Shown in pieces: positions 51,930 to 60,613 of a DNA stretch of 64,000 nt. A model generated the notes under the pieces. The model was not told where the DNA came from, searched no databases, and saw only the letters and a list, made by a program, of their open reading frames with translations. Position 1 is the first letter of the stretch. Each line of letters starts with the position of its first letter. The position numbers were made by a program, and so were the translations under genes. The stretch comes from Bacillota bacterium (lineage in GTDB: Bacteria > Bacillota > Clostridia > Christensenellales > SZUA-584): NCBI GenBank assembly GCA_023406895.1, contig JAEXTV010000030.1, positions 32,241-96,240 of the forward strand, read 5' to 3'.

Positions 51930-51998
51930 TTTCCGGTCACCTATCGGAAACGGCCCCAATCCACCCTAAAAGGGTAGAGGGGGCCGCGACACTTCGGT
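51930..51998. repeat. Dispersed palindromic repeat copy, inverted
   Basis: TTCCGGTCACCTATCGGAAA, then CCACCCTAAAAGGGT and AGAGGGGGCCGCGAC, the reverse of the orientation at 51597. The two copies are about 220 bp apart with inverted polarity, and the gap between them (including 51807-51820) is gene-free. The 600 bp between the hydrolase and dehydrogenase genes hold only these elements and terminators. Confidence 0.7.
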
Positions 51999-52061
51999 TA
52001 TAGTTGTAATTATCAGCTCGCTGCCGCCATAAGAATGACAGTTTTACTCGGCATCCTTCCT

Positions 52062-53237
52062 TTACAGCATCAGGCGGTAAATCGCCGCGACGTCTTGCTT
52101 ATTGAGCTTGACAAAGCCGCCGATCGTGCCCTGACGTCCGTCGCCATAGCACGCCATTTCGGCCATCTTTTCGATATCTTCTTCCTTTGCGCCGAGCTCG
52201 GAAAATGTGGTGGGCAGGCCGATCGATTTGAAGAACTGCTTGAGCGCGTCGATACCCGCTTTGGCCGTGGCTTCGGGGTTCCAAAAATCCATCGGGACGC
52301 CCCATACGCGCGTTGCCAGCTGCGCAAAGCGTGCGACATCGTGCTGCAAATTGTATGTCATCCAGGCCGGGAACACGACGGCGAGACCCGCGCCGTGTGT
52401 GCAATCGTAAATCGCCGAAAGCTCATGCTCAATATCGTGACTGGCCCAGTCCTGAGTGCGCCCGACGCCGCATGAGTTGTTATGCGCCATCATACCGGCC
52501 CACATGATATTCGCACGCGCTTCATAGTTGTTTTCGTCTGCCATCGCGCGCGGCGCTTCGTGTATCATCGTCATCAGCAGCGCTTCAATCATTCTGTCGG
52601 TCACTTCCACCTCTTTGGTGTTCGTGAAATACCGCTCGAAAAGGTGCGCCATGATATCCGCAATGCCGCAGGCCGTTTGGAACGGGGGAAGGGTTTGCGT
52701 GAGCGCGGGGTTCAATATCGAAAACGCGGGAAGGAACGCTTCGCCGCTCGCGCCGCGCTTGAACATGCCGTTTTCCTGCGTGATCACGCTGTCGGGAGAG
52801 CCTTCGCTGCCCGCCGCCGATATCGTTAATATCGTGCCGATCGGCAGCGCGTTGGTGACGCTTTTGCCCTGATAGAAATCCCAGAAGTCGCCGTCGTATA
52901 CGGCACCCGCCGCTATCGCCTTGGCGGAATCGATGGCGCTGCCGCCGCCCACCGCGAGCACAAAATCGATACCTTCCTTGCGGCACAGCTCAATACCCTC
53001 GTACACAAGGCCGCTGCGCGGGTTCGGCATTGCGCCGCCCAGCTCGACATAGAGGAGCCCTTCGCTGTCAAGCGAGGCTTTGACGCGGTCCAGCAGGCCG
53101 CTCTTAATCACGCTGCCGCCGCCGTAATGAATGAGTATCTTGCTGCCGCCGAAGCGTTTGACGTATTTGCCGGCCTCGTTTTCCTGATCTTTTCCGAACA
53201 CAAAATAGGTGGGGCTGTAAAATGTAAAGTTATCCAT
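52062..53237 (-). CDS. Iron-containing alcohol dehydrogenase
   Basis: 391-residue group III alcohol dehydrogenase, BdhA/YqhD-like. The nucleotide-binding GGGSAIDSAKAIA is near 97-109. Metal-ligand segments are visible in the DIMAHLFERYF and DCTHGAGLAVVFPAWM regions. The family reduces aldehydes to alcohols (butanol, propanediol) with NAD(P)H in fermenters. Start codon is ATG. A divergent HxlR regulator is not present; the HxlR gene upstream faces the same way. Confidence 0.92.
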   Translation of the reverse strand: MDNFTFYSPTYFVFGKDQENEAGKYVKRFGGSKILIHYGGGSVIKSGLLDRVKASLDSEGLLYVELGGAMPNPRSGLVYEGIELCRKEGIDFVLAVGGGSAIDSAKAIAAGAVYDGDFWDFYQGKSVTNALPIGTILTISAAGSEGSPDSVITQENGMFKRGASGEAFLPAFSILNPALTQTLPPFQTACGIADIMAHLFERYFTNTKEVEVTDRMIEALLMTMIHEAPRAMADENNYEARANIMWAGMMAHNNSCGVGRTQDWASHDIEHELSAIYDCTHGAGLAVVFPAWMTYNLQHDVARFAQLATRVWGVPMDFWNPEATAKAGIDALKQFFKSIGLPTTFSELGAKEEDIEKMAEMACYGDGRQGTIGGFVKLNKQDVAAIYRLML

Positions 53238-53356
53238 AGCGTTTTTCCTTTCGCGGCTTATTCAAAATGATTATAGGTTATTGATTATTATTATAATTTA
53301 AGAAGCAAAGAATACAAGCAGGCACATTTTTGTGCCCGGGGCAGTGAATATATATC

Positions 53357-53716
53357 TTAATCCTCACCGGTGCATTGCCGGTTGGTCACTTCGAACCGGT
53401 CGCCGATGTTCTTCTCGCCCCATTCGCACATCATTTCAAGCAGCGGGTAGAGTGAGCGCCCGAGCTCTGTGGCGCTGTATTCCACGCGCGGCGGCTGCTG
53501 ACCGTAGTCAACGCGGGTCACAAGGCCGTCCGCCTCCATCTCGCGCAGCTGCGTGGTCAGCGTTTTTTTGGGCAGACTCTCGAGGAAGGTGAGAATCTCG
53601 CCGTAGCGCTTGGCACCGTTTTCTATCAGGAAGTTGAGAATCAGCGGTTTGCATTTGCCGCCGATCATTTTAAGCGTGACTTCCATCTCGCATGTGACTT
53701 TGATTTTTTGTTTCAT
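53357..53716 (-). CDS. HxlR family transcriptional regulator
   Basis: 119-residue winged helix regulator (MEVTLKMIGGKCKPLILNFLIENGAKRYGEIL...KTLTTQLREMEADGLVTRVDYGQQPPRVEYSATELG), a MarR-like fold of the HxlR/DUF24 branch that often senses quinones or aldehydes through a Cys. A Cys is present near the N-terminus (C9) and in the helix KCKP (C22). It lies 119 bp upstream of the alcohol dehydrogenase on the same strand and may control it. Confidence 0.9.
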   Translation of the reverse strand: MKQKIKVTCEMEVTLKMIGGKCKPLILNFLIENGAKRYGEILTFLESLPKKTLTTQLREMEADGLVTRVDYGQQPPRVEYSATELGRSLYPLLEMMCEWGEKNIGDRFEVTNRQCTGED

Positions 53717-53768
53717 AGCGCCCTCGTTTTTTGTCTCTGTTATCTATTCTATCATAACTCAATCGACA

Positions 53769-53791
53769 AAACGAGCCATAATGGCTCGTTT
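53769..53791 (-). terminator. Terminator of the second hydrolase gene
   Basis: Stem ACGAGCCAT / ATGGCTCGT with the minus-strand tail TTTTG. The tail is short, so efficiency is uncertain. Confidence 0.45.
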
Positions 53792-53804
53792 CAAAGCATC
53801 AAAG

Positions 53805-53850
53805 GCCCTATAAGTGTAGATCGAGGGCTGTCACCGATAGGTGACCAGAC
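53805..53850. repeat. Dispersed palindromic repeat, short copy
   Basis: Only part of the family is present: CCCTATAAG and the core CTGTCACCGATAGGTGAC (53828-53845), then the sequence diverges. Confidence 0.6.
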
Positions 53851-53917
53851 TTTATTGACAGAATAAAGGGAGCCATGCAAGGCGCGTCTCGGTGCTTCAG
53901 AGAAAACCCAGAAGACA

Positions 53918-54730
53918 TTACCCGGCGAACCTTGCGAGCTCCTTTGTGAACTTCTCTTTTTCGTCGATGAACAGGAAATGCCCGCTCTCTTTAAACGGCA
54001 CAAGCACTGAGTTTTCGATGTGTTCACGCTGCCACACGGATAGCTGCGGTTTCACCACCTGATCGTAAACGCCCTGTAATATCAGCGTGGGGACACGAAT
54101 CATATTGACGTCTTCAAACAGCTGTTCTTCACCGAGCCATGTGCGCGCGATGGCTGCGGTGGCCCAGCCCGAGGCCTGCAGCCCGAGCTGAAATATCCAG
54201 TCGGAAAGCGCCTGCGTGACGGGTTTATGGAAGATCATCTTGCCAAAATCGCGCAGCATCTGAGGCCTGTCGCTTAATGTGCCGTCAATGATGTTGATCA
54301 CATCCTCCTCTGGCAGACCGTAGGGGAAATAGGGCCGCTGTACGAGGCTTGGCGCAGCCGATGCGGCGAGCACCATCCTGGATACGCCATAGCCGCCGTG
54401 CCGTGCCATGTATCGAATCACAATGCCGCCGCCCGTGGAATGCCCGAGCAGCGTGAAGCGGCTGAGACGCATGGTATCCACCACGCACCGAAGGTCGTCT
54501 GAGAGCTGGTCGTAATCGTAGCCGTCCCACGGTTTATCCGATTTTCCGAAACCGCGGTAGTCGATGCCGATACAGCGGAAACCCATTTCGGGCAGCCGGT
54601 CAAACTGGTATTCAAAAAGGCGGTGATTGCCGGGCCAGCCATGAACGAATAATATCGTCTTGTCTCCTGCGGGATTCAGGTCTTCCACAAAAAGCTTCAC
54701 GTCAGGCTCAACACGTATGTAAAAACCCAT
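53918..54730 (-). CDS. Alpha/beta hydrolase
   Basis: 270-residue alpha/beta hydrolase of the haloperoxidase/epoxide-hydrolase-like branch. The oxyanion motif is HGWPGN (about 30-35), the nucleophile GHSTGG near 93-98, and the general base His lies in SGHFLFIDEKE near 248-258. Unlike the hydrolase at 50622, an LPEMGFRCIGIDYRGFGKSDKP strand is complete. The start at 54730 has GGAGG 8 nt upstream. Substrate unknown. Confidence 0.9.
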   Translation of the reverse strand: MGFYIRVEPDVKLFVEDLNPAGDKTILFVHGWPGNHRLFEYQFDRLPEMGFRCIGIDYRGFGKSDKPWDGYDYDQLSDDLRCVVDTMRLSRFTLLGHSTGGGIVIRYMARHGGYGVSRMVLAASAAPSLVQRPYFPYGLPEEDVINIIDGTLSDRPQMLRDFGKMIFHKPVTQALSDWIFQLGLQASGWATAAIARTWLGEEQLFEDVNMIRVPTLILQGVYDQVVKPQLSVWQREHIENSVLVPFKESGHFLFIDEKEKFTKELARFAG

Positions 54731-54885
54731 TAGGGATTCCTCCAAAAATACAATCTATAGGATTAAAATATTCGAGCGGATTCGTTTACGTGCCAAACAC
54801 GGGTTTTATCATGCCTGAGGCGGTATGGTCATTCAACCGGATATGTTATACTATATACAAATGGCAGATAAGGGAAGGAAAAAGC

Positions 54886-55329
54886 ATGGAGTATGTGAAC
54901 GCTAAGGAGTATTTCGAGCAGGCTGTGAACCTGCGCTTTGAAATGATCAACAATTTAAGCTGTCTCCCGGGGTTTGAAATGGATGAGCCGTTTAGAGAGA
55001 TCACGCGTCGGTTCTTTGCGGATGGCGATCAGACAACGTTGCTGGCGGTGGATAACGGCGAGGCGGTGGCCTGCGCCACGATTTGTTATGTCACGTGTCT
55101 GCCGACACGCCGTCATCAAACGGGAAAACGTGCGCACATTATGAATGTATACACACGGGCGGCGTACCGCAGACAGGGGATTGGGAAGCGGCTCGTGCAG
55201 ATGCTGATCAGTGAAGCGAGGGAAAAAGGCGTCACGCATATGTCGCTCGACGCGACGGATATGGGCAGACCGCTGTATGAGGGCCTTGGGTTTCACGAGT
55301 CGGAGGAGTATTTGGAGATCAGCTTTTAG
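54886..55329 (+). CDS. GNAT family N-acetyltransferase
   Basis: 147-residue acetyltransferase. The acetyl-CoA loop reads YRRQGIGKRLVQMLI (about 96-110) and the C-terminal strand SLDATDMGRPLYEGLGFHES is typical. The longer frame from 54790 is not used because GGGAAGGA stands just before the ATG at 54886. The substrate is not known. Transcribed alone, with no recognisable terminator. Confidence 0.88.
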   Translation: MEYVNAKEYFEQAVNLRFEMINNLSCLPGFEMDEPFREITRRFFADGDQTTLLAVDNGEAVACATICYVTCLPTRRHQTGKRAHIMNVYTRAAYRRQGIGKRLVQMLISEAREKGVTHMSLDATDMGRPLYEGLGFHESEEYLEISF

Positions 55330-55468
55330 GAGAAATGGCATTAAAGAACAGTGCGGAAGAATACGAAAGTACAAAAATCTACGTCGGGGCGTTCCCGACG
55401 GCGATCAATAACCAGATTACGGAATCTGTAACGTGAGATAGTTTGGATGCGAAAAAAGGTTGTATGTA

Positions 55469-56743
55469 TTAATGCACGCATGCTTCTTTCATAATTCGAA
55501 CTGCACGTTCAAAAAACGCCAGTTCCATATCCTTGTCTTGGTCACTCATAAAATGATACGACACAGTCATACCGTCATTCATGGTCGACACCCCAATGAT
55601 ACGTCTCGCGTATGAGACAACAGGTGCAATAAACAACCCGTGTTTTATTCCATATGGGCCATAGGTATCAGGAATATCAAGCTTCGTTAAATTTGTGATG
55701 CCGAGCTCTCGCTTTTTGCTCCCGACATAGCCCATAACCTTTGCGAGCTTATGGGATGTTTTGTTGTCGTAGAGGCCGTAAGCAGACATTAAGACCGAAT
55801 CGATCAAGCCGGGGTTAAACAATGGGATAAACCGCAGTACAAAATATTTCATCACGGGATTTGCGAGCTTGCATTGCACCTTTTTGTGAACATGGCAAAC
55901 ATTCTCCTCAAAGGCAGCGTTGCTGTCATACGCGTGATCCACGTTAATGCCTGCGACCTGGTTCGACATTGATTTGTCATTGTTTTCTCTCACGCTGACA
56001 GCGATGCCGATGGTGCCAGATTTTCTGTTCGCTTGCAAAAATGCCGTTGTGATATAGCTGTTGACAGTTGCGCCAATGCGCTTCGCGTAAGCGCGGATGT
56101 CACCAAGCTCTTCCGGTGAGAAGCGCTCAAACACGATGCGCGATTCATGGCTGTGCCAATAGGCGTGATGGATATCGGCATAATTGTTCCAGTTAAAAAT
56201 TCGTCCGGAACGCTTCCACTTTCTGTTGTAAAACGCGGCATACCATTTAAAAATGAGTGGAAGTTTAGTGCCTTCGGGTAAAAAGCCTGTTGTGATCAAC
56301 CGCATCGGTTTATAATCCAGACGGACACCGCTCAGCGCTGTCATGATATCCTCCAGAAAATATGTCACCGCCTTTCCGTCGCCAGCCAAATGATGCGCCA
56401 TAATTAGCAGAGAAAGCTCGTTATTTGAAGTAATCACAAATACCCGTATAAGCTCACCCTTATCTATGGAGAAGGGTATTTTCTCATTGCACCTTAGTAT
56501 TTCGCGCCAGTCGTCATTGCAAACGGTAACTGTGCAGCCGCTTTGTGACATTTTTTCGTAATACGCATCGCCGTTTGCGTTCAGCACAACTTTAGACAGG
56601 ATGGCTTCATTTGCCGCAAACGCTGTCTTAACGGCGGAAACAACAGCGTCGGGAGCCGCGCTACCTGTAAGCTGCACCAAAAAACCGATATAAATATTGG
56701 GCTCAAACAAGTCAAGCCGCTCGGTGCAAAGCAGCTTGTTCAT
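55469..56743 (-). CDS. Condensation domain-like acyltransferase
   Basis: 424-residue protein of the condensation/alcohol acetyltransferase superfamily. The catalytic motif is HHLAGDG (about 138-144), the HHxxxDG signature, and DTYGPYGIKHGLFIAPVVSY near the end resembles the latch region. No carrier or adenylation domain is attached. The start at 56743 overlaps the SDR stop by 4 bp (ATGA); a longer frame from 56857 runs into the SDR gene. It may transfer an acyl group to an alcohol or amine, as in PapA-like or wax-ester proteins. Co-transcribed with the SDR. Confidence 0.85.
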   Translation of the reverse strand: MNKLLCTERLDLFEPNIYIGFLVQLTGSAAPDAVVSAVKTAFAANEAILSKVVLNANGDAYYEKMSQSGCTVTVCNDDWREILRCNEKIPFSIDKGELIRVFVITSNNELSLLIMAHHLAGDGKAVTYFLEDIMTALSGVRLDYKPMRLITTGFLPEGTKLPLIFKWYAAFYNRKWKRSGRIFNWNNYADIHHAYWHSHESRIVFERFSPEELGDIRAYAKRIGATVNSYITTAFLQANRKSGTIGIAVSVRENNDKSMSNQVAGINVDHAYDSNAAFEENVCHVHKKVQCKLANPVMKYFVLRFIPLFNPGLIDSVLMSAYGLYDNKTSHKLAKVMGYVGSKKRELGITNLTKLDIPDTYGPYGIKHGLFIAPVVSYARRIIGVSTMNDGMTVSYHFMSDQDKDMELAFFERAVRIMKEACVH

Positions 56744-57522
56744 GCCGTTCGCCCATCCGCGATGTATTTTTTGATTTGTCGAACCCATGCGTTCATGATC
56801 GTTTTTTGCGGCAGCAGCTTTGAGAGCAAGTGCAGCCATTTCACATACACCGTGCACACAGATATATCTTTTCCGCGCCGGGCATCATGCATGGCCTTTT
56901 TTGCGGCCTGGCCGGGTGAGACGATGCCGGAAAACTTAATGGCTTTCCCGTTGGTTTCCTTTGTGAGCATATCCGTATCCACCCAGCTCGGGCAGACGGC
57001 TGTGGATGTGATGCCAGTTCCTTTCAGCTCAACGTTCAACGCTCTTGAATAGTTTCTTTCAAATGCCTTTGTCGCTGCGTACAGATTCAGATAGGGCAGA
57101 GGCTGAAACGAAGATGCCGACGATAAATTAAGAATACGGCTGCCCGTGCTCATATAAGGGATACAAATCGTGCACAGCATCGCAAGTGCGCAGCAATTGA
57201 TGCGGATCATGGCGTCCACGTCTTTTGCGGAAAAATCAGCATAGGTCCCCATCCTTGCGACACCCGCGCTGTTAACCAGATAAGCAATCACCGGCTTTTG
57301 GTCTTCGAGCATTTTTGCGATACTCGCAATTTCCTCTGCTTTGGACAGATCCTTTGAAAGGATAACGATGTTCTCACCCAGTTCCGTCTTTAAAGCGATA
57401 AGCCTCTCCTGATTTCTGGCGACAGCCCAAATTTCATCAACGTCTTCCTGCAACAGGAGTTTGGTGAACTCTTTGCCCAAACCACCGCTGGCTCCCGTGA
57501 TAATTGCAATTCTCTTTGTCAT
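56740..57522 (-). CDS. Short-chain dehydrogenase/reductase (SDR)
   Basis: 260-residue SDR. The cofactor motif is TGASGGLGKEF (9-19) and the catalytic residues are in LNLSSASSFQPLPYLNLYAATKAF (Ser, Tyr, Lys near 135-155). The start at 57522 has AAAGGA 6 nt upstream. It is 11 bp downstream of the TetR gene and overlaps the condensation-like gene. It and the acyltransferase probably act in one pathway of lipid or secondary-metabolite type. Confidence 0.9.
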   Translation of the reverse strand: MTKRIAIITGASGGLGKEFTKLLLQEDVDEIWAVARNQERLIALKTELGENIVILSKDLSKAEEIASIAKMLEDQKPVIAYLVNSAGVARMGTYADFSAKDVDAMIRINCCALAMLCTICIPYMSTGSRILNLSSASSFQPLPYLNLYAATKAFERNYSRALNVELKGTGITSTAVCPSWVDTDMLTKETNGKAIKFSGIVSPGQAAKKAMHDARRGKDISVCTVYVKWLHLLSKLLPQKTIMNAWVRQIKKYIADGRTA

Positions 57523-57533
57523 CTTCTGTCCTT

Positions 57534-58130
57534 TCACTTCAGTATCGTTCGTTCCAGATCCTGAGCGCTGATCATTTCAAACTTTTTAGTGAACAGCATT
57601 TTAAGCGAGTACAGGTAAACCACACCCCAATAGTAATCGGCAAGCTTTATAGCGCTTCCTTCCGCGACACTTCCTTCGCGCTGCCCCTGTTCAATGATGT
57701 TGGCCATATGTGTATACAGAGCCGATTGATATGTGGTATCACCTGAGTCATTATCATCACTTTGTTCTAATAGCATCTGTGTGTTTAAAGCCATCACTGC
57801 TGCGAAGTGCTCATCGTTGTTAAGCTGATGCAGTACCTGCTCCGTCAGCGTATGGATTTTCTGCTTCGCGGGTATCGGGAGAGACACGAGCAGCTTTATC
57901 TGCTCGATATCCTCATCGCGGTTGATCATTTTATGTATTTCCTGAAACAGCATTTCTTTGGATTCAAAATAGACATAGATCGTGCCCTGACCGATTCCGA
58001 TATACTGCGCCAGATCGCTGATTCTTGTTCCTGAAAAGCCGTTTCTCGCAAAATACAATATAGATTCGCGCAAAATCTTATCGCGCATTTGAGATCGCAC
58101 GAGTTCGCACTGTTCGGGGGACTTGGGCAT
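57534..58130 (-). CDS. TetR/AcrR family transcriptional regulator
   Basis: 198-residue repressor-type protein. The HTH is in the N-terminal part (ILYFARNGFSGTRISDLAQYIGIGQGTIYVYFESKEMLFQEI). The ligand domain has a membrane-binding outline typical of FadR/AcrR-like TetR proteins. First gene of the three-gene operon with the SDR and the acyltransferase. Its promoter carries an AATGAA/TTCATT palindrome, so it is probably autoregulated. Confidence 0.92.
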   Translation of the reverse strand: MPKSPEQCELVRSQMRDKILRESILYFARNGFSGTRISDLAQYIGIGQGTIYVYFESKEMLFQEIHKMINRDEDIEQIKLLVSLPIPAKQKIHTLTEQVLHQLNNDEHFAAVMALNTQMLLEQSDDNDSGDTTYQSALYTHMANIIEQGQREGSVAEGSAIKLADYYWGVVYLYSLKMLFTKKFEMISAQDLERTILK

Positions 58131-58145
58131 AGGACTCTCCTTATG

Positions 58146-58195
58146 AATGAATATTTGTTCATTAAAAGTATATACAATTTGTGTTGTGTTGTCAA
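58146..58195 (-). promoter_or_regulatory. Promoter with TetR operator palindrome
   Basis: Minus-strand TTGACA (58190-58195) and TATACT (58167-58172), 17 bp apart. The 18-bp dyad AATGAA-n6-TTCATT (58146-58163) lies just downstream of the -10, where a bound repressor would block transcription. Confidence 0.75.
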
Positions 58196-58222
58196 TTTAC
58201 AGATTCGGATAGGACCGTAACA

Positions 58223-58254
58223 TAAAAATCCCGCAAACCGGAGCTTGCGGGATA
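58223..58254 (-). terminator. Terminator of rplM-rpsI
   Basis: Stem ATCCCGCAA / TTGCGGGAT with an 8-nt loop, followed on the minus strand by five T's. Confidence 0.8.
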
Positions 58255-58275
58255 TCGATGCAATAATGGGTGTAA

Positions 58276-58668
58276 TTATCTCTTGGAGAACTGGGGCGCG
58301 CGACGAGCGGCTTTGAGGCCGTATTTCTTTCTTTCCTTCATTCTCGCGTCTCTTGTTAAGAACCCGGCCTTCTTTACGATGGTGCGCAGTTCCGGCTCAG
58401 ATTTCACAAGCGCGCGGGCAATACCGTGACGGATCGCGCCGGCCTGACCTGTGTAACCGCCGCCTTTAACGTTGACAGTCACATCGTACTTGCTGAGCGT
58501 TTCTGTGAGCACCAGCGGAGACTTCGCGAGCATGCGCAGCGTCTCAAAACCGAAATACTCTTCGATCGTTCTCTTGTTGATGAGCATTTTGCCGTTACCG
58601 GGGGCAATGATAACCCGCGCGACAGCGCTCTTTCTTCTTCCCGTGCCTAAAAACTGTATCTTTGCCAC
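58276..58668 (-). CDS. rpsI: 30S ribosomal protein S9
   Basis: 130-residue S9. GTGRRKSAVARVI opens it and the C-terminal tail GLKAARRAPQFSKR (SKR motif) reaches the decoding site in the family. It is 2 bp after rplM, the universal rplM-rpsI operon. Confidence 0.97.
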   Translation of the reverse strand: MAKIQFLGTGRRKSAVARVIIAPGNGKMLINKRTIEEYFGFETLRMLAKSPLVLTETLSKYDVTVNVKGGGYTGQAGAIRHGIARALVKSEPELRTIVKKAGFLTRDARMKERKKYGLKAARRAPQFSKR

Positions 58669-58670
58669 GA

Positions 58671-59114
58671 TTAATTCCTCCTACCTTTGAGCTCTAAAAG
58701 CTCTGGCTTTTGCGCTGCGTGGTCGTGCTCGGGGCCCGCATAGATTCTCACTTTGGTGAGCATCTGGTCGCCAAGCTTGTTTTTGGGCAGCATACGGCGG
58801 ATGGCTTCGTACATCGCAAATTCCGGCTTTTCCTGCATAAGGTGCTCATACTTTGTTTCCTTGATATGACCCATGTAACCCGAATGACGATAGTAGATCT
58901 TCTGGCTGAGCTTGTTGCCCGTAAACACAGCTTTTTCAGCATTGATGATGATGACATAGTCTCCCGTATCGACATGCGGCGTAAATTCCGGCTTGTTCTT
59001 GCCTCTCAAGATGGACGCGACCTGGCTGGCCAAGCGGCCGAACACCATGCCGTCGGCATCAACAAGATACCACTTACGGTCCACAGAGCCGGGTTTTGCC
59101 ATATATGATTTCAT
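58671..59114 (-). CDS. rplM: 50S ribosomal protein L13
   Basis: 147-residue L13 (MKSYMAKPGSVDRKWYLVDADGMVFGRLASQVASILRGK). The ATG at 59114 is kept because homologues begin in the same way. The leader of about 75 nt (59115-59190) contains AACCTAAGCAAACACTGGGAGG next to the start and a paired GATCG region; it could be an L13-type autoregulatory leader, but I cannot confirm the fold. Confidence 0.97.
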   Translation of the reverse strand: MKSYMAKPGSVDRKWYLVDADGMVFGRLASQVASILRGKNKPEFTPHVDTGDYVIIINAEKAVFTGNKLSQKIYYRHSGYMGHIKETKYEHLMQEKPEFAMYEAIRRMLPKNKLGDQMLTKVRIYAGPEHDHAAQKPELLELKGRRN

Positions 59115-59195
59115 TAGGCTTCCTCCCAGTGTTTGCTTAGGTTATAGTCGCAGCCTATCGATCGGGGCTAGTGAACGATAAAACGCGCAGATAAC

Positions 59196-59224
59196 ATTTT
59201 ATACAATGGAGCCGTGCGTGTCAA
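59196..59224 (-). promoter_or_regulatory. Promoter of rplM-rpsI
   Basis: TTGACA (59219-59224) and TAAAAT (59196-59201), 17 bp apart on the minus strand. Confidence 0.65.
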
Positions 59225-59289
59225 GATTTTTTACGTCCGGGCAGGGCATTTTTGTGCCATAATCCAAAGTATTGCCGTCTTTTTGCATG

Positions 59290-60447
59290 TTATGCCGTCT
59301 TCGGCTCGCTGTGCAGCTTGAGACAGACCGCAATCAGCGGCAAAACAAGCGCCAACGCGATCAGCATTGCCGTTTGCAGCGATGTGGCATCGCCGATGGC
59401 ACCGAACACGGGCGGAGCCACGAAGCACGCGAGCGTATACCCGAGGAACACGAGCGACGACGCGGCGGCGGTGTCGTCCGGCACGAGACCGCACATTTCA
59501 ACGAGAAATGAGGGGAAGTTCATCGACAGCCCCAGGCCGCTTATAACCGCCAGCACGCAGACGAGTACAGGGTTGGAGCATAGCAGCATGGCGGCTGTGG
59601 CCGCGAGCGCGAATGCACTGGCACCCGGAAGCACCTTGCGGGCGGGGAAGGCATGCAGCAGTTTCGCGTAAAGCAGCCGCCCCAGCATGGAACCGAAGAA
59701 AAAGGCGCTGAGTGCCACGGCGCTTTGCAGCGCGCTGCCGCCTATTTCAGAGACAAAGCTTGATATAAAATAGATCAGTGTGATTTGAACGATGGAGTTG
59801 AGAATTGCGGCGGCCAGATAGCGCTTGACACCCTTGCGCTTAAGTGTGCGCAGCAGCTTGCCGACACCGCCCAAGGCATGCCGCTTTTGCAGCATCGGCA
59901 TGGCGGCTTCGGTCCGCAGCGCAAAAACAAATACAAACGCGCACAGCGCCGTGAACGCGCCAAGGCCTAAAAACACAGGCTGATATGCACCGCCCAGCAG
60001 CATCGCGAAAAACGGCCCCGCCGCACCCGCAGCCGACCACAGAGCCTGCATGAGACCGATATGAAAGCTTTTCTTCTGCGGCGTTAAATCCGCTATGATG
60101 GAATTGGAAAGCGTATCGGTGATGTTGTTAAAAAGGCCGAGCAGCAAAAACAGCGCGTAGAGCAGTATCAGCTGTGTGCTGACGCCGATGCAGACGATGA
60201 CGAGCGCAAGCGCGAACGAACAGACGGCCATAATGCGCGTTTGGTTGAGCGCCGAAAACACGGTAAAGCACAGCAGCACCGAAAGCGCCGTGCCGAGAGA
60301 CTGCAGCGTGGAAAAAAGCCCGGCCTGAGCGAGAGTGAGCGAGAACGCGTCGCGCAGCGCGGGGATCATATACCCCAGCACCGTGGCATACAGCGCCAGC
60401 GCCATCACGGGCGGATAAACAAAAAAAGGTTTCAGCTCTTGTTTCAT
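59290..60447 (-). CDS. Major facilitator superfamily transporter
   Basis: 385-residue MFS protein with about 12 hydrophobic helices. The first half shows the loop pattern after TM2 (SLGTALSVLLCFTVFSAL), and the middle loop is RTEAAMPMLQKRHALGGVGKLLRTLKRKGVKRY. The plan resembles sugar or drug efflux MFS proteins of the FucP/NarK-free DHA-like group; substrate not assignable. Divergent from rarA across a 166-bp gap. Confidence 0.88.
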   Translation of the reverse strand: MKQELKPFFVYPPVMALALYATVLGYMIPALRDAFSLTLAQAGLFSTLQSLGTALSVLLCFTVFSALNQTRIMAVCSFALALVIVCIGVSTQLILLYALFLLLGLFNNITDTLSNSIIADLTPQKKSFHIGLMQALWSAAGAAGPFFAMLLGGAYQPVFLGLGAFTALCAFVFVFALRTEAAMPMLQKRHALGGVGKLLRTLKRKGVKRYLAAAILNSIVQITLIYFISSFVSEIGGSALQSAVALSAFFFGSMLGRLLYAKLLHAFPARKVLPGASAFALAATAAMLLCSNPVLVCVLAVISGLGLSMNFPSFLVEMCGLVPDDTAAASSLVFLGYTLACFVAPPVFGAIGDATSLQTAMLIALALVLPLIAVCLKLHSEPKTA

Positions 60448-60538
60448 TTCATTACCTCAAAAAAACATAAGCGCATTATATCACAGCCTTGTTTCCAATG
60501 GTATATATAGATTCATGCGGTGACGGCGATGTATGGAC

Positions 60539-60567
60539 TTTGCAGAGCGCCGCCTTCGTGGTATGAT
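60539..60567 (+). promoter_or_regulatory. Promoter of rarA
   Basis: TTTGCA (60539-60544) and TATGAT (60562-60567), 17 bp apart, about 45 bp before the rarA GTG. Between them and rarA a mini-ORF of 6 codons (60590-60610) follows AAGGAG. Confidence 0.5.
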
Positions 60568-60613
60568 AGCGATAAGGAGACGGGGACATATGTTCGCCCC
60601 GGAATGTTAAGCT

